In this document: positions 17,055-25,819 of the stretch, piece after piece
How the letters are laid out: every line of letters starts with the position of its first letter
Numbering within the stretch: position 1 is the stretch's first letter
Assembly (NCBI RefSeq): GCF_002077175.1
Contig: NZ_CP014943.1
Coordinates: 3,038,001 to 3,102,000, forward strand
DNA: 64,000 nt
Reading direction: 5' to 3'
Source: Colwellia sp. PAMC 21821
GTDB lineage: Bacteria; Pseudomonadota; Gammaproteobacteria; Enterobacterales; Alteromonadaceae
Notes under the pieces: model-generated
Databases searched by the model: none
Told to the model about the DNA's origin: nothing
The model's input: the letters and a program-made list of their open reading frames with translations, nothing else
Translations under genes and position numbers: made by a program

Positions 17055-18269
17055 ATGATTATTAAAAGCGTAAACGATTTCTTAAAGCTTGAAGCTGCCA
17101 GTGGCATTATTTTAATGTTTGCTGCTGTAGCGGCCATGATTATCGCCAACTCACCGTTTATGGTTTATTACGACATGCTGTTGAATATTCCTGTTCAAAT
17201 ATCTGTAGGTACTTTCGAAATAGCTAAACCATTATTACTATGGATAAATGACGGCCTAATGGCGCTGTTCTTCTTCCTCGTTGGTTTGGAGCTTAAACGC
17301 GAATTTATTGAAGGTGATTTATCGCAACCTGGGCAGGTAACATTGCCCGCTATAGGTGCTTTAGGCGGAATGTTGATACCGGCTTTATGTTATGTTGCTT
17401 TTAATTATAATGATCCTGATGCGATTAACGGCTGGGCAATTCCAACCGCAACTGATATTGCTTTTGCCTTAGGTATATTGTCTATCATAGGGAGTAAAGT
17501 ACCTTTGCAACTTAAGGTGTTTTTAACTTCGTTAGCGATATTTGACGATTTAGGCGCGATTATCGTAATAGCATTATTCTACACCGACCAGCTGTCATTA
17601 TTATCCTTAGTGGTTGCGGCTAGTATTTTAGCTATTTTATTTGTGATGAATAAACGTGGTGTCACTAATACCGCACCTTATATCTTTTTAGGCATTGTTC
17701 TTTGGATAGCGGTACTTAAGTCTGGTGTTCATGCAACATTAGCTGGTGTGGTATTAGCGTTCTTTATTCCTATCAAAGGAAAGGAAGGTGAACCTTCACC
17801 ATTAAAGTCGCTAGAAGACAATTTACATTCGTTAGTGGCCTTTATTATTTTACCTGTATTTGCCTTTGCCAATGCAGGAATAAGTTTTGCTGGTATTGGT
17901 ATGGAGCAAGTGATGGCACCCGTACCATTAGGTATTATTGTTGGCTTAGTTGTCGGCAAGCAGCTTGGCGTTTTTGGCTTTTGCTTTATTGCCATCAAGT
18001 TAGGTTGGGCAAAATTACCCACTAACGTCAACTGGCGTTTACTTTATGGCGCGGCAATATTGTGTGGTGTCGGCTTTACCATGAGCTTATTTATTGGGTC
18101 TTTAGCTTTCGAGCAAGGTAATGGCGTGAATCTAATGTTTCAAGACAGATTAGGTATAGTAATAGGATCATTAATATCAGGTGTTTTTGGCTACTTTATT
18201 ATTAAAGGTGGAGTCAAAAATATTGAAGAAACTGACGAAATAACCATAAATCCAAATAATACAAAATAA
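17055..18269 (+). CDS. nhaA: Na+/H+ antiporter NhaA
   Basis: 404 residues, inner-membrane protein with about 12 hydrophobic segments. NhaA exchanges Na+ or Li+ for two protons and sets sodium tolerance and pH homeostasis, expected in a marine organism. Key motif FDDLGAIIVIALFYT carries the paired Asp residues used for ion binding (Asp163/164 in E. coli). Other family motifs: NDGLMALFFFLVGLELKRE (in part), TATDIAFALGIL, GVHATLAGV and FANAGI. It is followed after 13 bp by an SPFH protein, probably cotranscribed. The 250-bp upstream region is AT-rich; no NhaR gene is nearby. Confidence 0.97.
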   Translation: MIIKSVNDFLKLEAASGIILMFAAVAAMIIANSPFMVYYDMLLNIPVQISVGTFEIAKPLLLWINDGLMALFFFLVGLELKREFIEGDLSQPGQVTLPAIGALGGMLIPALCYVAFNYNDPDAINGWAIPTATDIAFALGILSIIGSKVPLQLKVFLTSLAIFDDLGAIIVIALFYTDQLSLLSLVVAASILAILFVMNKRGVTNTAPYIFLGIVLWIAVLKSGVHATLAGVVLAFFIPIKGKEGEPSPLKSLEDNLHSLVAFIILPVFAFANAGISFAGIGMEQVMAPVPLGIIVGLVVGKQLGVFGFCFIAIKLGWAKLPTNVNWRLLYGAAILCGVGFTMSLFIGSLAFEQGNGVNLMFQDRLGIVIGSLISGVFGYFIIKGGVKNIEETDEITINPNNTK

Positions 18270-18282
18270 AAAAGGAATAGTT

Positions 18283-19152
18283 ATGAAAGTTGAAAAATTT
18301 AATATCCCAGTAAAATCTATCATTGTCGTTGCGGCGATAGTGATCGGTGGCATTAGTTCTGTTTATACCGTCAATGAAGGTCATATAGGCATTGTCAAGC
18401 GCTTTAGTGAAGCCAAAGAGCAGGTAAATCCTGGTTTGCATTTTAAAGTGCCATTTATTGATAGTGTTGAAGAAATAGAAGTACGTACCCGTAAAAATGA
18501 GGAGAAAATGGCCTCAAGTACTAAAGAGCAAATGCCTGTAACCATAAGTGTTAGTGTAAACTGGACTGTCGATAAAACTGCAGCTTTAGAGTTATTTCGA
18601 CAATATGGTGGTTTGTCTCAATTTGAGAACAGAATTCTAGATCCGCGTTTTCGAGCGGCAACTAAAGATGTTATACCTCAGTATGATGCAGAAAAGCTAA
18701 TTCAAGATAGAGCCAGCGCCATTCAAGCAATTGAAGCTAACTTTATTGAAGAAATGAAGGGCTTTCCTGTTACGGTTGATAATATTCAGATTGAGAACAT
18801 CAGTTTACCGGCAAAATACTTAACCTCTATTGAAACCAAGCAAACAGAGAAAAACTTAGCCGATGCTGAAAAGCATAAGCTAGCAAGACAAAACCTTGAA
18901 GCACAACGTGATGTAAATACAGCGAAAGCAAAAGCCGATGGTATTAAGTTAGTGGCAATTGCTGAAGCAGAGTCTATTCGAATAAAAGGGCTGGCAGAAG
19001 CAGAGGCCATTACGGCTAAAGCTAAAGCGTTGGGTAATAACCCATTGATTGTTAAGTTAACTGAAGCGCAAAACTGGGATGGAAAATTACCTGCTACCGT
19101 ATTAGGTAGCAGTAATATGCCTATTTTAGATATGAGAACGACTAAAAATTAA
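18283..19152 (+). CDS. SPFH/prohibitin-family membrane protein
   Basis: 289 residues. One N-terminal membrane segment (residues about 11-29) anchors a Band 7/SPFH domain (residues 30-200: VNEGHIGIVKRF, PGLHFKVPFID) followed by an Ala/Glu/Lys-rich coiled coil (195-255, repeats of AEAESI, AEAEAI and AKAKA). Such proteins form oligomeric cages or rings in membrane microdomains and often regulate membrane proteases such as FtsH. It begins 13 bp after nhaA with an AAAGGA site, suggesting an operon and perhaps a link to antiporter quality or membrane organisation; this link is inferred from position alone. Confidence 0.9.
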   Translation: MKVEKFNIPVKSIIVVAAIVIGGISSVYTVNEGHIGIVKRFSEAKEQVNPGLHFKVPFIDSVEEIEVRTRKNEEKMASSTKEQMPVTISVSVNWTVDKTAALELFRQYGGLSQFENRILDPRFRAATKDVIPQYDAEKLIQDRASAIQAIEANFIEEMKGFPVTVDNIQIENISLPAKYLTSIETKQTEKNLADAEKHKLARQNLEAQRDVNTAKAKADGIKLVAIAEAESIRIKGLAEAEAITAKAKALGNNPLIVKLTEAQNWDGKLPATVLGSSNMPILDMRTTKN

Positions 19153-19306
19153 ATTTTTAGTGAACACAGTTATTCGGCTTTAATGTTTCTAATATTTTTA
19201 AAACGGCGATGTAATAATCGTCGTTTTTCGTTAGAATAGCGTCAATTTTAATAGGCCATAGCGAATTGAACATGCTGAGTGCTTGAGTATTTAAAAGTTT
19301 ATTTTT

Positions 19307-19897
19307 ATGTCTATACCTAAGCCCATAACATTTACCGACGAAACTGCTGTTGATAATACCGCGCTTCATTATCGCGACTTGATTCAGTTATTCGATAAAG
19401 CTTTTTTCGCTGCCTACAATACGCGACTAGTTAAAGGCGGCGATGAGCCTATTTATTTGCCTAGCAACGATCAAACGGCTTTTAATCAAATAATTTTTAC
19501 TCATGGTTATTTTGCTAGTGCGTTACATGAAATTTCTCATTGGTGCTTGGCAGGTGCCTCACGGCGATTAGTTGAAGACTATGGTTATTGGTATATTCCC
19601 GATGGCCGAGATCATGAGCAACAAGCTAAGTTTGAAAGCGTAGAAATAAAACCACAAGCAATAGAGTGGGCGCTTTGTGTTGCCACAGGAAAATACTTTG
19701 ATGTTTCTACCGATAATCTTTTGGGTGAAGGTGAAACTGACCGAGTGGCGTTTAAAGCTAAGGTATATAAGCAAGTGCTAACTTATTTAGAACAAGGTTT
19801 TCCTAAAGATGCTGCAACATTCATTGCCAAATTAGCTAAGCATTACCAAAAGCCTTGGCCTTTAGCCCCTGAACACTTTCAATTTAAGATTAATTAA
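19307..19897 (+). CDS. epmC: Elongation factor P hydroxylase EpmC
   Basis: 196 residues, YfcM family. EpmC hydroxylates the beta-lysylated lysine of EF-P, the last step after EpmB and EpmA. The iron ligands are visible in LHEISHWCLAG (HExxH) with a further glutamate in the DHEQQAKFE region. Length matches the enteric protein. Its neighbours, yfcL, mnmC and fabB, are the same group found around epmC in E. coli. The modification enzymes EpmA/EpmB and EF-P are not in this window. Confidence 0.92.
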   Translation: MSIPKPITFTDETAVDNTALHYRDLIQLFDKAFFAAYNTRLVKGGDEPIYLPSNDQTAFNQIIFTHGYFASALHEISHWCLAGASRRLVEDYGYWYIPDGRDHEQQAKFESVEIKPQAIEWALCVATGKYFDVSTDNLLGEGETDRVAFKAKVYKQVLTYLEQGFPKDAATFIAKLAKHYQKPWPLAPEHFQFKIN

Positions 19898-19953
19898 TGT
19901 GCTTTTAAGTAGCCATTTGACAAAGATATGCCAAAAATAAAAGAGATTAATGA

Positions 19954-21087
19954 ATGAAAAAATTTAAATTAGGCTTAGTCATTAATCCCATTGCAGGCAT
20001 TGGTGGTAGTGTGGCATTGAAGGGCAGTGACGGTGTTGGCATTGCTGAACAAGCCATTGCACTTGGCGCGACAGCAAAGTCTAATGCACGAACATTACTT
20101 GCGTTGGAAATATTGCTGCCTTACAAAGAAAATATCGTTATTTATACCGCAGCTGGTGACATGGGCGAACATACGGCGAATGCGTTAGGTTTCAATACAG
20201 AAGTCGTGCATCAGCCTGCTAATGAAGCAACTTCAGCGCTTGATACCGAGCAGACTGTAAAGACCTTAATTAATCTTGATATTGATTTACTGTTATTTGC
20301 TGGCGGCGATGGCACGGCGCGTAATGTTTGCCATATTGTTGAAGATAAATTTCCAGTATTAGGTATTCCTGCTGGTTGTAAAATCCATTCAGGTGTTTAT
20401 GCTATTACGCCTAAAGCAGCAGGGAGAGTGGTTGAGTTAATGATCACCAATCAGTTGGTCAGTTTAATTGATGCTGATGTCATGGATATTGATGAAAGTT
20501 TATTTCGCCAAGGTATAGTCAAAGCAAAGCGCTTTGGTGAAATGCAAGTGCCGTCAGAGTTACGTTATATTCAAGCGGTTAAATCGGGTGGTAAAGAGTC
20601 TGACGAATTAGTTTTACAAGACATTGCTGCCGATGTTATTTCAAAAATGGATGATGAACTGTTTATTATCGGCTCAGGCTCAACCACTGCTTTTGTTATG
20701 GAAGAGTTGGCGCTTGAAAATACGCTGTTGGGCGTTGATGCAGTATGTGAGCAAGTGTTAATTGAAAGCGATTTAACCGAGCCGAAACTTTGGCAGTTAA
20801 TTCAACCATATGCACAAGGAAAAGTTAAACTTGTGATCACGCTAATCGGTGGCCAAGGGCATATATTTGGTCGCGGAAATCAACAATTGAGCCCACGCGT
20901 TATTCGCGCTATAGGTAAAGAAAATATTCTTATTATTGCGACGAAAACTAAGCTGAATGCGCTGCAAGCTCGACCATTAATTGCCGATACCGGCGATAGC
21001 GAACTCGATATAGAATTGTCAGGCTATTTAGCCGTGACTACCGGCTATAATGATCAAGTATTATACCCAGTTGCCAGCCCGCAATAG
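19954..21087 (+). CDS. ATP-NAD kinase-like protein (second NAD-kinase-fold gene)
   Basis: 377 residues, longer than NadK and unlike it in most positions, but with the NAD-kinase fold: LVINPIAGIGGSVALKG at the N-terminus, FAGGDGTARNV (GGDGT motif, about residue 111), IPAGCKIHSGVYA, and GSGSTTAFVMEEL near the middle. This group is annotated as ATP-NAD kinase family and is often found beside epmC/yfcL in Alteromonadales. Substrate is not established; NAD, NADH or another diphosphate-linked metabolite are possible. It follows epmC by 56 bp on the same strand and precedes yfcL, so an operon is likely. Confidence 0.82.
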   Translation: MKKFKLGLVINPIAGIGGSVALKGSDGVGIAEQAIALGATAKSNARTLLALEILLPYKENIVIYTAAGDMGEHTANALGFNTEVVHQPANEATSALDTEQTVKTLINLDIDLLLFAGGDGTARNVCHIVEDKFPVLGIPAGCKIHSGVYAITPKAAGRVVELMITNQLVSLIDADVMDIDESLFRQGIVKAKRFGEMQVPSELRYIQAVKSGGKESDELVLQDIAADVISKMDDELFIIGSGSTTAFVMEELALENTLLGVDAVCEQVLIESDLTEPKLWQLIQPYAQGKVKLVITLIGGQGHIFGRGNQQLSPRVIRAIGKENILIIATKTKLNALQARPLIADTGDSELDIELSGYLAVTTGYNDQVLYPVASPQ

Positions 21088-21166
21088 TGAGCTAGAAAAA
21101 TTTAAACCTTAAATATTTTAAAACAGGCAATGTTGAACACTTGTCTAAATGAACTTGGAATTAAGT

Positions 21167-21439
21167 ATGCAATTTGAAAACCTTACCGCGTTATATCATT
21201 TTTTAGATGAACAAGTAGAACAAGATGTTAGTGCCGACGAGTTATTCGCAGGTAGTTATTTAAGAGGCTTTATAAGTTTGGCTGGCAGTGAATATGGCGA
21301 TGAGTCACAAGTGTTAACGCAAGCGCTAGCAACAAATATTAGCGAGAAGCTACAAGCGGCTCGCACTGAACTTACGCCGCAAGATCGTCAAATTGTGCAA
21401 GATTATTGGTTGGTGCTCCAAACAGCATTTACGGCATAA
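21167..21439 (+). CDS. yfcL: YfcL family protein
   Basis: 90 residues from ATG at 21167, which matches the family N-terminus; an in-frame ATG at 21149 would add six residues. Family features are DELFAGSYLRGFISLA near residues 30-45 and a helical, acidic C-terminal half. Function is unknown. It lies between the NAD-kinase-like gene and mnmC, in the conserved yfcL-epmC-mnmC-fabB neighbourhood. Confidence 0.85.
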   Translation: MQFENLTALYHFLDEQVEQDVSADELFAGSYLRGFISLAGSEYGDESQVLTQALATNISEKLQAARTELTPQDRQIVQDYWLVLQTAFTA

Positions 21440-21467
21440 AATTACTGTTAACTTTTGAATGATTTTT

Positions 21468-21502
21468 AAAGCAGCTGTTCATTTTGAATTGGCTGCTTTT
21501 TC
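21468..21502 (+). terminator. yfcL terminator
   Basis: Stem AAAGCAGC/GCTGCTTT with a 16-nt loop that can pair further internally, followed by T-rich sequence, 29 bp after the yfcL stop. Confidence 0.6.
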
Positions 21503-21554
21503 ATTTTAGAATATGGTAAATAAACGATTATTTATTTTAGTAATCATTAGCTTT

Positions 21555-21813
21555 AATACCAAATGTAATAAGTTATTGACCAATTTTAAGCGAGGATAAA
21601 TTGTTCAAGAATACATGTTTATTGTTCCAGACTAAACATAAGTACCATTATCCCTGCAGGCAAGGCGTTTGATTGATTAGGGCATGGATGCCCGTAAGTA
21701 GAACAATGCAGGAGCAATTGTCGAGTAATAGCGGGCGTGTGTGATTGAAAACAACGCAGTTATTGACGATTTAAACCGCCTTAAAATGATCGATTATTTA
21801 TTTCAATTGGTAT
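21555..21813. mobile_element. MITE-like non-autonomous element (259 bp)
   Basis: Starts ATACCAAATGTAATAA and ends TTATTTCAATTGGTAT, so the termini are imperfect inverted repeats (ATACCAA-TG-AATAA). No ORF of note lies inside. The type is familiar as a dispersed intergenic repeat in Colwellia-like genomes, which I state from memory rather than a search. It fills most of the 391-bp gap between the convergent yfcL and mnmC genes. A short palindrome with the same terminal sequence occurs at 32091-32109. Confidence 0.6.
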
Positions 21814-21830
21814 AAGCCCAGCCCACAAAC

Positions 21831-23846
21831 TCAATCGAACTTACGACGAATAATATCTCGAATCACAAAGCGATTTGGCGCTAGATTAAATAACTGCTCG
21901 TTATTTAAAGGATAAGGCGTACCACAAATATCTGCGGTTAATATATCGGCCAATAATGGCGCTGTACAAAGCCCACGCGCGCCCAACCCAGTCAACATAT
22001 ATAGATTTTCAATGACCGGTGCCGGTTCGTTATAGCGCCAACGTTTATCTTTGCTTAAATGTGGGTACTGTAGCTTATGAGCTTCAATGTTAGGCATGGC
22101 ACCGACCATAGGTAAGTGATCTGGCGTCATACAGCGCAGGCGCGCTTTGCTACTGGCTATGTCGGTAGTTTGCCATTGTGTTAACCCCGGCAAGCACTTA
22201 TCTAGCATAGCCAGGTTAAACTGGTCTTCTTCGGCTTTGCTCTCGATATCAAAACTGTGCTTTTGAAACGTAGCTCCGATGCAATGGAGGTTTTTATTGG
22301 CCGGTGTTAAATAGCCTTTATGGCAAATAACGGTTGATAGTTTTGCCACTTTCTCATTACTCACCATATTACTGACTTGTCCACGAACTGAAGTTAGCGG
22401 TAATTGCTCAATCAGGTTCAGCGGTATGCCTTGGGCACCACCACAATATATGAGAACATTAGCTGGGTAATTTTCTTTATCGGTGTGCAATAGCCATTTA
22501 CCGTCAGATTTTTGGCTAATACTATTAATTTTACAGCCGGTTTCAATACGCAGGCGATTAGTTAACTCCGCCGCTTTAAATATTTGCTTTACCAGTTGCG
22601 CTGGGGCTATCCAGCCCGCTTTTGGAAAAAATAAACCGCCATGGTTTAGCGTTATGCCGGCTAATTCGCTAGCGGTTGCTTTATCAACACTTTGTATGAG
22701 ATTTTTTGGCCAAACATCAGAGTTGGCAATGTGCTGTTGTCGTAGTGCTAAGGCCGGTTTATAAGATATTTCTAATAGACCGCACCAGTCGTGATCAAAA
22801 TGAAAGTCCTGCTCGCTGACACTTTTATAAAAACTAACGGCTTGCTCAAAAGCGTGTTGATAAAATAAGCTAATATCGTCAGCTTGTTGGTGAATCAGTG
22901 GATACAACGCCGCAATATTATTACTCGATGCACCTTGAGCTACGCTAAAGTCTTGGCAGTACACGGTAACTTTAACCCCCGCTTTTGTTAAAGCATAAGC
23001 CGCACAAGCTGAGGCGATACCACCACCGATAATACTGACTTGTTGGGGTTTGGTGATAATAGGGCGTTGCTGATAACCTTTTCCTGAATTAGGGTTTTGC
23101 TGAAATACAGCCATCAGCATTTCATCTTTTTTACCTTTGGTCGGGCGCTTCTGAACCCTAAAACCTGCTGAAATTAACTGACGCCGAACTTTACCTGAAA
23201 CCGTGAAAGTCGATAAAGTTGCCTGCTCTTTGGATAAGCGTGTTATTTGCTGAAAAAGTCCTTCTTGCCACATCTCAGGATTTTTAGCCGGCGAAAAACC
23301 ATCAAGATACCAAGCGTCAACTATACCTGAAAATCGAGTGTTTCTATCGCTCGCCAATTGCGTTAAGCCTAAAGTAGCGTCGTTGAATATTAACTGCAAT
23401 GTGACTGTATCATTGAGAAAGTTCAGGGTGATATCTTGCTCAGGGTTGTCAGGATACTGGGCGATTAACTGCTGACTGTATTGTTCAAGCTCGGGCAATA
23501 TTTTTAACGACTGAGTCAGTTGTGCTTTGGATAAGGGGTATTTCTCGACACTGATAAAGTGCAAAGTGCTTACTGCAGCTGGTTTTGTATTTTGTCGGCT
23601 TTGGCTTTGCTTTAATTGGTCAAATGTTGCCAACGTGAGTAAAAAATTTAAACCTGTGCCGAAACCAGTTTCTGCTATGACAAATTTTTTAGGGAACTTT
23701 GCTAGCCTTGCTTTAATATTATTGCCGTCAATAAATACGCACTCACTTTGGCTTGTGCCGTGGTTTGTATCAAAATAGATATCTTCAAATTGGCTTGAAT
23801 AGGGGGAACCGTCACTTTGAAAGGTAATCTTTGTTTGATCAATCAC
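21831..23846 (-). CDS. mnmC: Bifunctional tRNA mnm5s2U biosynthesis protein MnmC
   Basis: 671 residues from GTG at 23846, with GGAAG 10 nt upstream. Modifies U34 of several tRNAs. The N-terminal methyltransferase domain (MnmC2, residues 1-250) has AETGFGTGLNFLLTL for SAM binding and DAWYLDGFSPAKNPEMW. The C-terminal FAD oxidase domain (MnmC1, residues 268-671) starts SIIGGGIASACAAYAL and ends in YMLTGLGARGLCTAPL. MnmC1 removes the carboxymethyl group and MnmC2 methylates the product. Both domains look intact. Divergent from fabB, as in E. coli. Confidence 0.97.
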   Translation of the reverse strand: MIDQTKITFQSDGSPYSSQFEDIYFDTNHGTSQSECVFIDGNNIKARLAKFPKKFVIAETGFGTGLNFLLTLATFDQLKQSQSRQNTKPAAVSTLHFISVEKYPLSKAQLTQSLKILPELEQYSQQLIAQYPDNPEQDITLNFLNDTVTLQLIFNDATLGLTQLASDRNTRFSGIVDAWYLDGFSPAKNPEMWQEGLFQQITRLSKEQATLSTFTVSGKVRRQLISAGFRVQKRPTKGKKDEMLMAVFQQNPNSGKGYQQRPIITKPQQVSIIGGGIASACAAYALTKAGVKVTVYCQDFSVAQGASSNNIAALYPLIHQQADDISLFYQHAFEQAVSFYKSVSEQDFHFDHDWCGLLEISYKPALALRQQHIANSDVWPKNLIQSVDKATASELAGITLNHGGLFFPKAGWIAPAQLVKQIFKAAELTNRLRIETGCKINSISQKSDGKWLLHTDKENYPANVLIYCGGAQGIPLNLIEQLPLTSVRGQVSNMVSNEKVAKLSTVICHKGYLTPANKNLHCIGATFQKHSFDIESKAEEDQFNLAMLDKCLPGLTQWQTTDIASSKARLRCMTPDHLPMVGAMPNIEAHKLQYPHLSKDKRWRYNEPAPVIENLYMLTGLGARGLCTAPLLADILTADICGTPYPLNNEQLFNLAPNRFVIRDIIRRKFD

Positions 23847-23928
23847 TATATTAACGTCTTCCGTTGTAAGTAAAAAAAGGTTATTTTACATCTTATTACA
23901 AAGGACTGTCATAAAAATGAAAACATTC

Positions 23929-23946
23929 AGTGTACAAGTGTACGCT
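23929..23946. promoter_or_regulatory. FabR-like operator before fabB
   Basis: AGTGTACAAGTGTACGCT is a near-perfect palindrome (AGYGTACA-N2-TGTACGCT) matching the operator type described for FabR, the repressor of unsaturated fatty acid synthesis genes including fabB. A -10-like TATGAT lies at 23977-23982 and the fabB ATG 72 bp downstream of the site. Binding is inferred. Confidence 0.6.
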
Positions 23947-24017
23947 GGACAGACCAGTATAGGGGGCAAAAGTATGTATGATACGCCCAGATTTTTTAAT
24001 TGAATATGGTTATTTAT

Positions 24018-25229
24018 ATGAAACGTGTAGTTATCACCGGATTAGGTATTGTATCAAGTATTGGTAATGATGCAGAAGAAGTATTAGCATCGTTAAAAGC
24101 AGGACGTTCAGGTATTACTCGTGCTGAAAGTTTTGCTGAAATGGGTTTACGCAGTCAAGTTTGGGGCAAACCTGAAATTGAAGTAAAAGACCACATTGAC
24201 CGTAAAGCCTTACGTTTTATGGGCGAAGCTTCAGCTTTTGCTTATATAGCCATGGATCAAGCAATTAAAGATTCAAAATTAACCCCTGAGCAAGTTTCTA
24301 ACTTCCGTACCGGTATTGTTGCTGGTTCTGGTGGTGCTTCTTCAGAAAACGTGGTTAATTCAGCCGACATTTTACGTGAAAAAGGCGTTAAACGTGTTGG
24401 CCCTTACGCCGTACCAAAAACAATGTCGAGTACAATATCAGCATGTTTAGCAACACCGTTTAAAATTTTAGGCGTTAACTATTCAATTAGTTCTGCCTGT
24501 GCCACTAGCGCACATTGTATTGGCCACGCAGCTGAGCTTATTCAACTGGGTAAGCAAGACGTCGTATTTGCAGGTGGCGGTGAAGAAGTTCATTGGTCAT
24601 TAGCCATGATGTTTGACGGCATGGGCGCATTGTCTTCTAAATATAACGACACACCAGAAATGGCTTCTCGTACTTACGATGCAGACCGTGACGGTTTCGT
24701 TATTTCTGGCGGCGGCGGCATGGTTGTTGTTGAAGAACTTGAACACGCTTTAGCACGTGGTGCACATATTTACGCTGAAATTGTTGGCTACGGCGCAACA
24801 TCAGACGGTTACGATATGGTTGCCCCAAGTGGTGAAGGCGCTATTCGTTGTATGCAACAAGCCATGCAAGGTGTTGACGCTAAAGTTGATTACTTAAATA
24901 CTCACGGTACTTCTACACCAGTAGGTGATGTTAAAGAACTTGGTGCTATTCAAGCGGTATTTGGCGATAACTCTCCAGCAATTAGTGCCACGAAAGCAAT
25001 GACAGGTCATGCTTTGGGTGCTGCTGGTGTTCATGAAGCTATTTTCTCAATATTAATGATGGAACATAGCTTTGTTGCCCCATCGATTAATATTAATACT
25101 TTAGATGAACAAGCCAAAGGCTTGGACATAGTGACTGAAAAGCGTGATATGGAACTGAACTTAGTGATGTCAAACAGCTTTGGTTTTGGCGGTACTAACG
25201 CAACACTTGTTATGCAAAAGTATAAATAG
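24018..25229 (+). CDS. fabB: 3-oxoacyl-ACP synthase I (KAS I)
   Basis: 403 residues from ATG at 24018 ([16 protein letters not shown], the family start); earlier in-frame codons at 24000 and 24006 are less likely. Condenses malonyl-ACP with acyl-ACP and is needed for unsaturated fatty acids, important for cold-adapted membranes. Catalytic Cys in [12 protein letters not shown], His in [11 protein letters not shown] and [14 protein letters not shown], and the Gly-rich [12 protein letters not shown] end are all present. A FabR-like site lies upstream and a terminator follows. Confidence 0.98.
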   Translation: MKRVVITGLGIVSSIGNDAEEVLASLKAGRSGITRAESFAEMGLRSQVWGKPEIEVKDHIDRKALRFMGEASAFAYIAMDQAIKDSKLTPEQVSNFRTGIVAGSGGASSENVVNSADILREKGVKRVGPYAVPKTMSSTISACLATPFKILGVNYSISSACATSAHCIGHAAELIQLGKQDVVFAGGGEEVHWSLAMMFDGMGALSSKYNDTPEMASRTYDADRDGFVISGGGGMVVVEELEHALARGAHIYAEIVGYGATSDGYDMVAPSGEGAIRCMQQAMQGVDAKVDYLNTHGTSTPVGDVKELGAIQAVFGDNSPAISATKAMTGHALGAAGVHEAIFSILMMEHSFVAPSININTLDEQAKGLDIVTEKRDMELNLVMSNSFGFGGTNATLVMQKYK

Positions 25230-25283
25230 TGACTTAAATTTTTAGCAGCAATGACAGTATTTGTCATTATTCTGAGCTAAATT

Positions 25284-25314
25284 AAAAAACCGTTAAAATT
25301 TAACGGTTTTTTTC
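25284..25314 (+). terminator. fabB terminator
   Basis: Palindromic stem AAAACCGTTAAA/TTTAACGGTTTT (25286-25310) followed by a T-run. Confidence 0.85.
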
Positions 25315-25424
25315 TGGGTAAAAAACATCAAAACAATGACAAATATCTCATGGTTACGATGTTTTTCTCGATAAATTTAGCTACAATGTTGCCCTTGTTT
25401 GTTATTAATTACGACTGCCTTATC

Positions 25425-25775
25425 ATGCCTCATTGTATTATTGAATATTCTGCTACGATTACTGAAAGTTTGCCAGTAGAGCAGCTAATGCACGCTGTTT
25501 ATAAAGGTGCAAACCAAAGCGAGCTTTTCGCTGCTGCTGATATTAAAGTGCGCGCATGCGCTTATGATGAATTCTATTTGCCCGGTGCTGAGCATGTCTT
25601 CATACATGTTAATTTAAAAATATTATCAGGGCGTGATTTATCACAACGTAAAGTGCTCAGTGACAGTGTTAGTAATCAACTAGAACGCTTGGGTATTGAA
25701 AACGCAGCGATTACGGTTGAAGTTACAAAAATAGAAAAAGAAAGTTACGTCAAGAAAATAACATCAGTAGCGTAA
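25425..25775 (+). CDS. 5-carboxymethyl-2-hydroxymuconate delta-isomerase family protein
   Basis: 116 residues from ATG at 25425, chosen so that Pro follows Met directly (MPHCIIEYS), because N-terminal Pro is the catalytic base in this tautomerase-superfamily fold. Other family features: AADIKVRACAYDEFYL and the FIHVNLKILSGRD strand-loop. The classic enzyme acts in homoprotocatechuate degradation, but no other gene of that pathway is near. It precedes pdxB by 44 bp and may be cotranscribed with it, so its true substrate may differ. An upstream in-frame start at 25350 is rejected. Confidence 0.85.
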   Translation: MPHCIIEYSATITESLPVEQLMHAVYKGANQSELFAAADIKVRACAYDEFYLPGAEHVFIHVNLKILSGRDLSQRKVLSDSVSNQLERLGIENAAITVEVTKIEKESYVKKITSVA

Positions 25776-25819
25776 AAGGCACATTTTATCTTTACTATTT
25801 TGTTAGTTGGAAACGTTAA

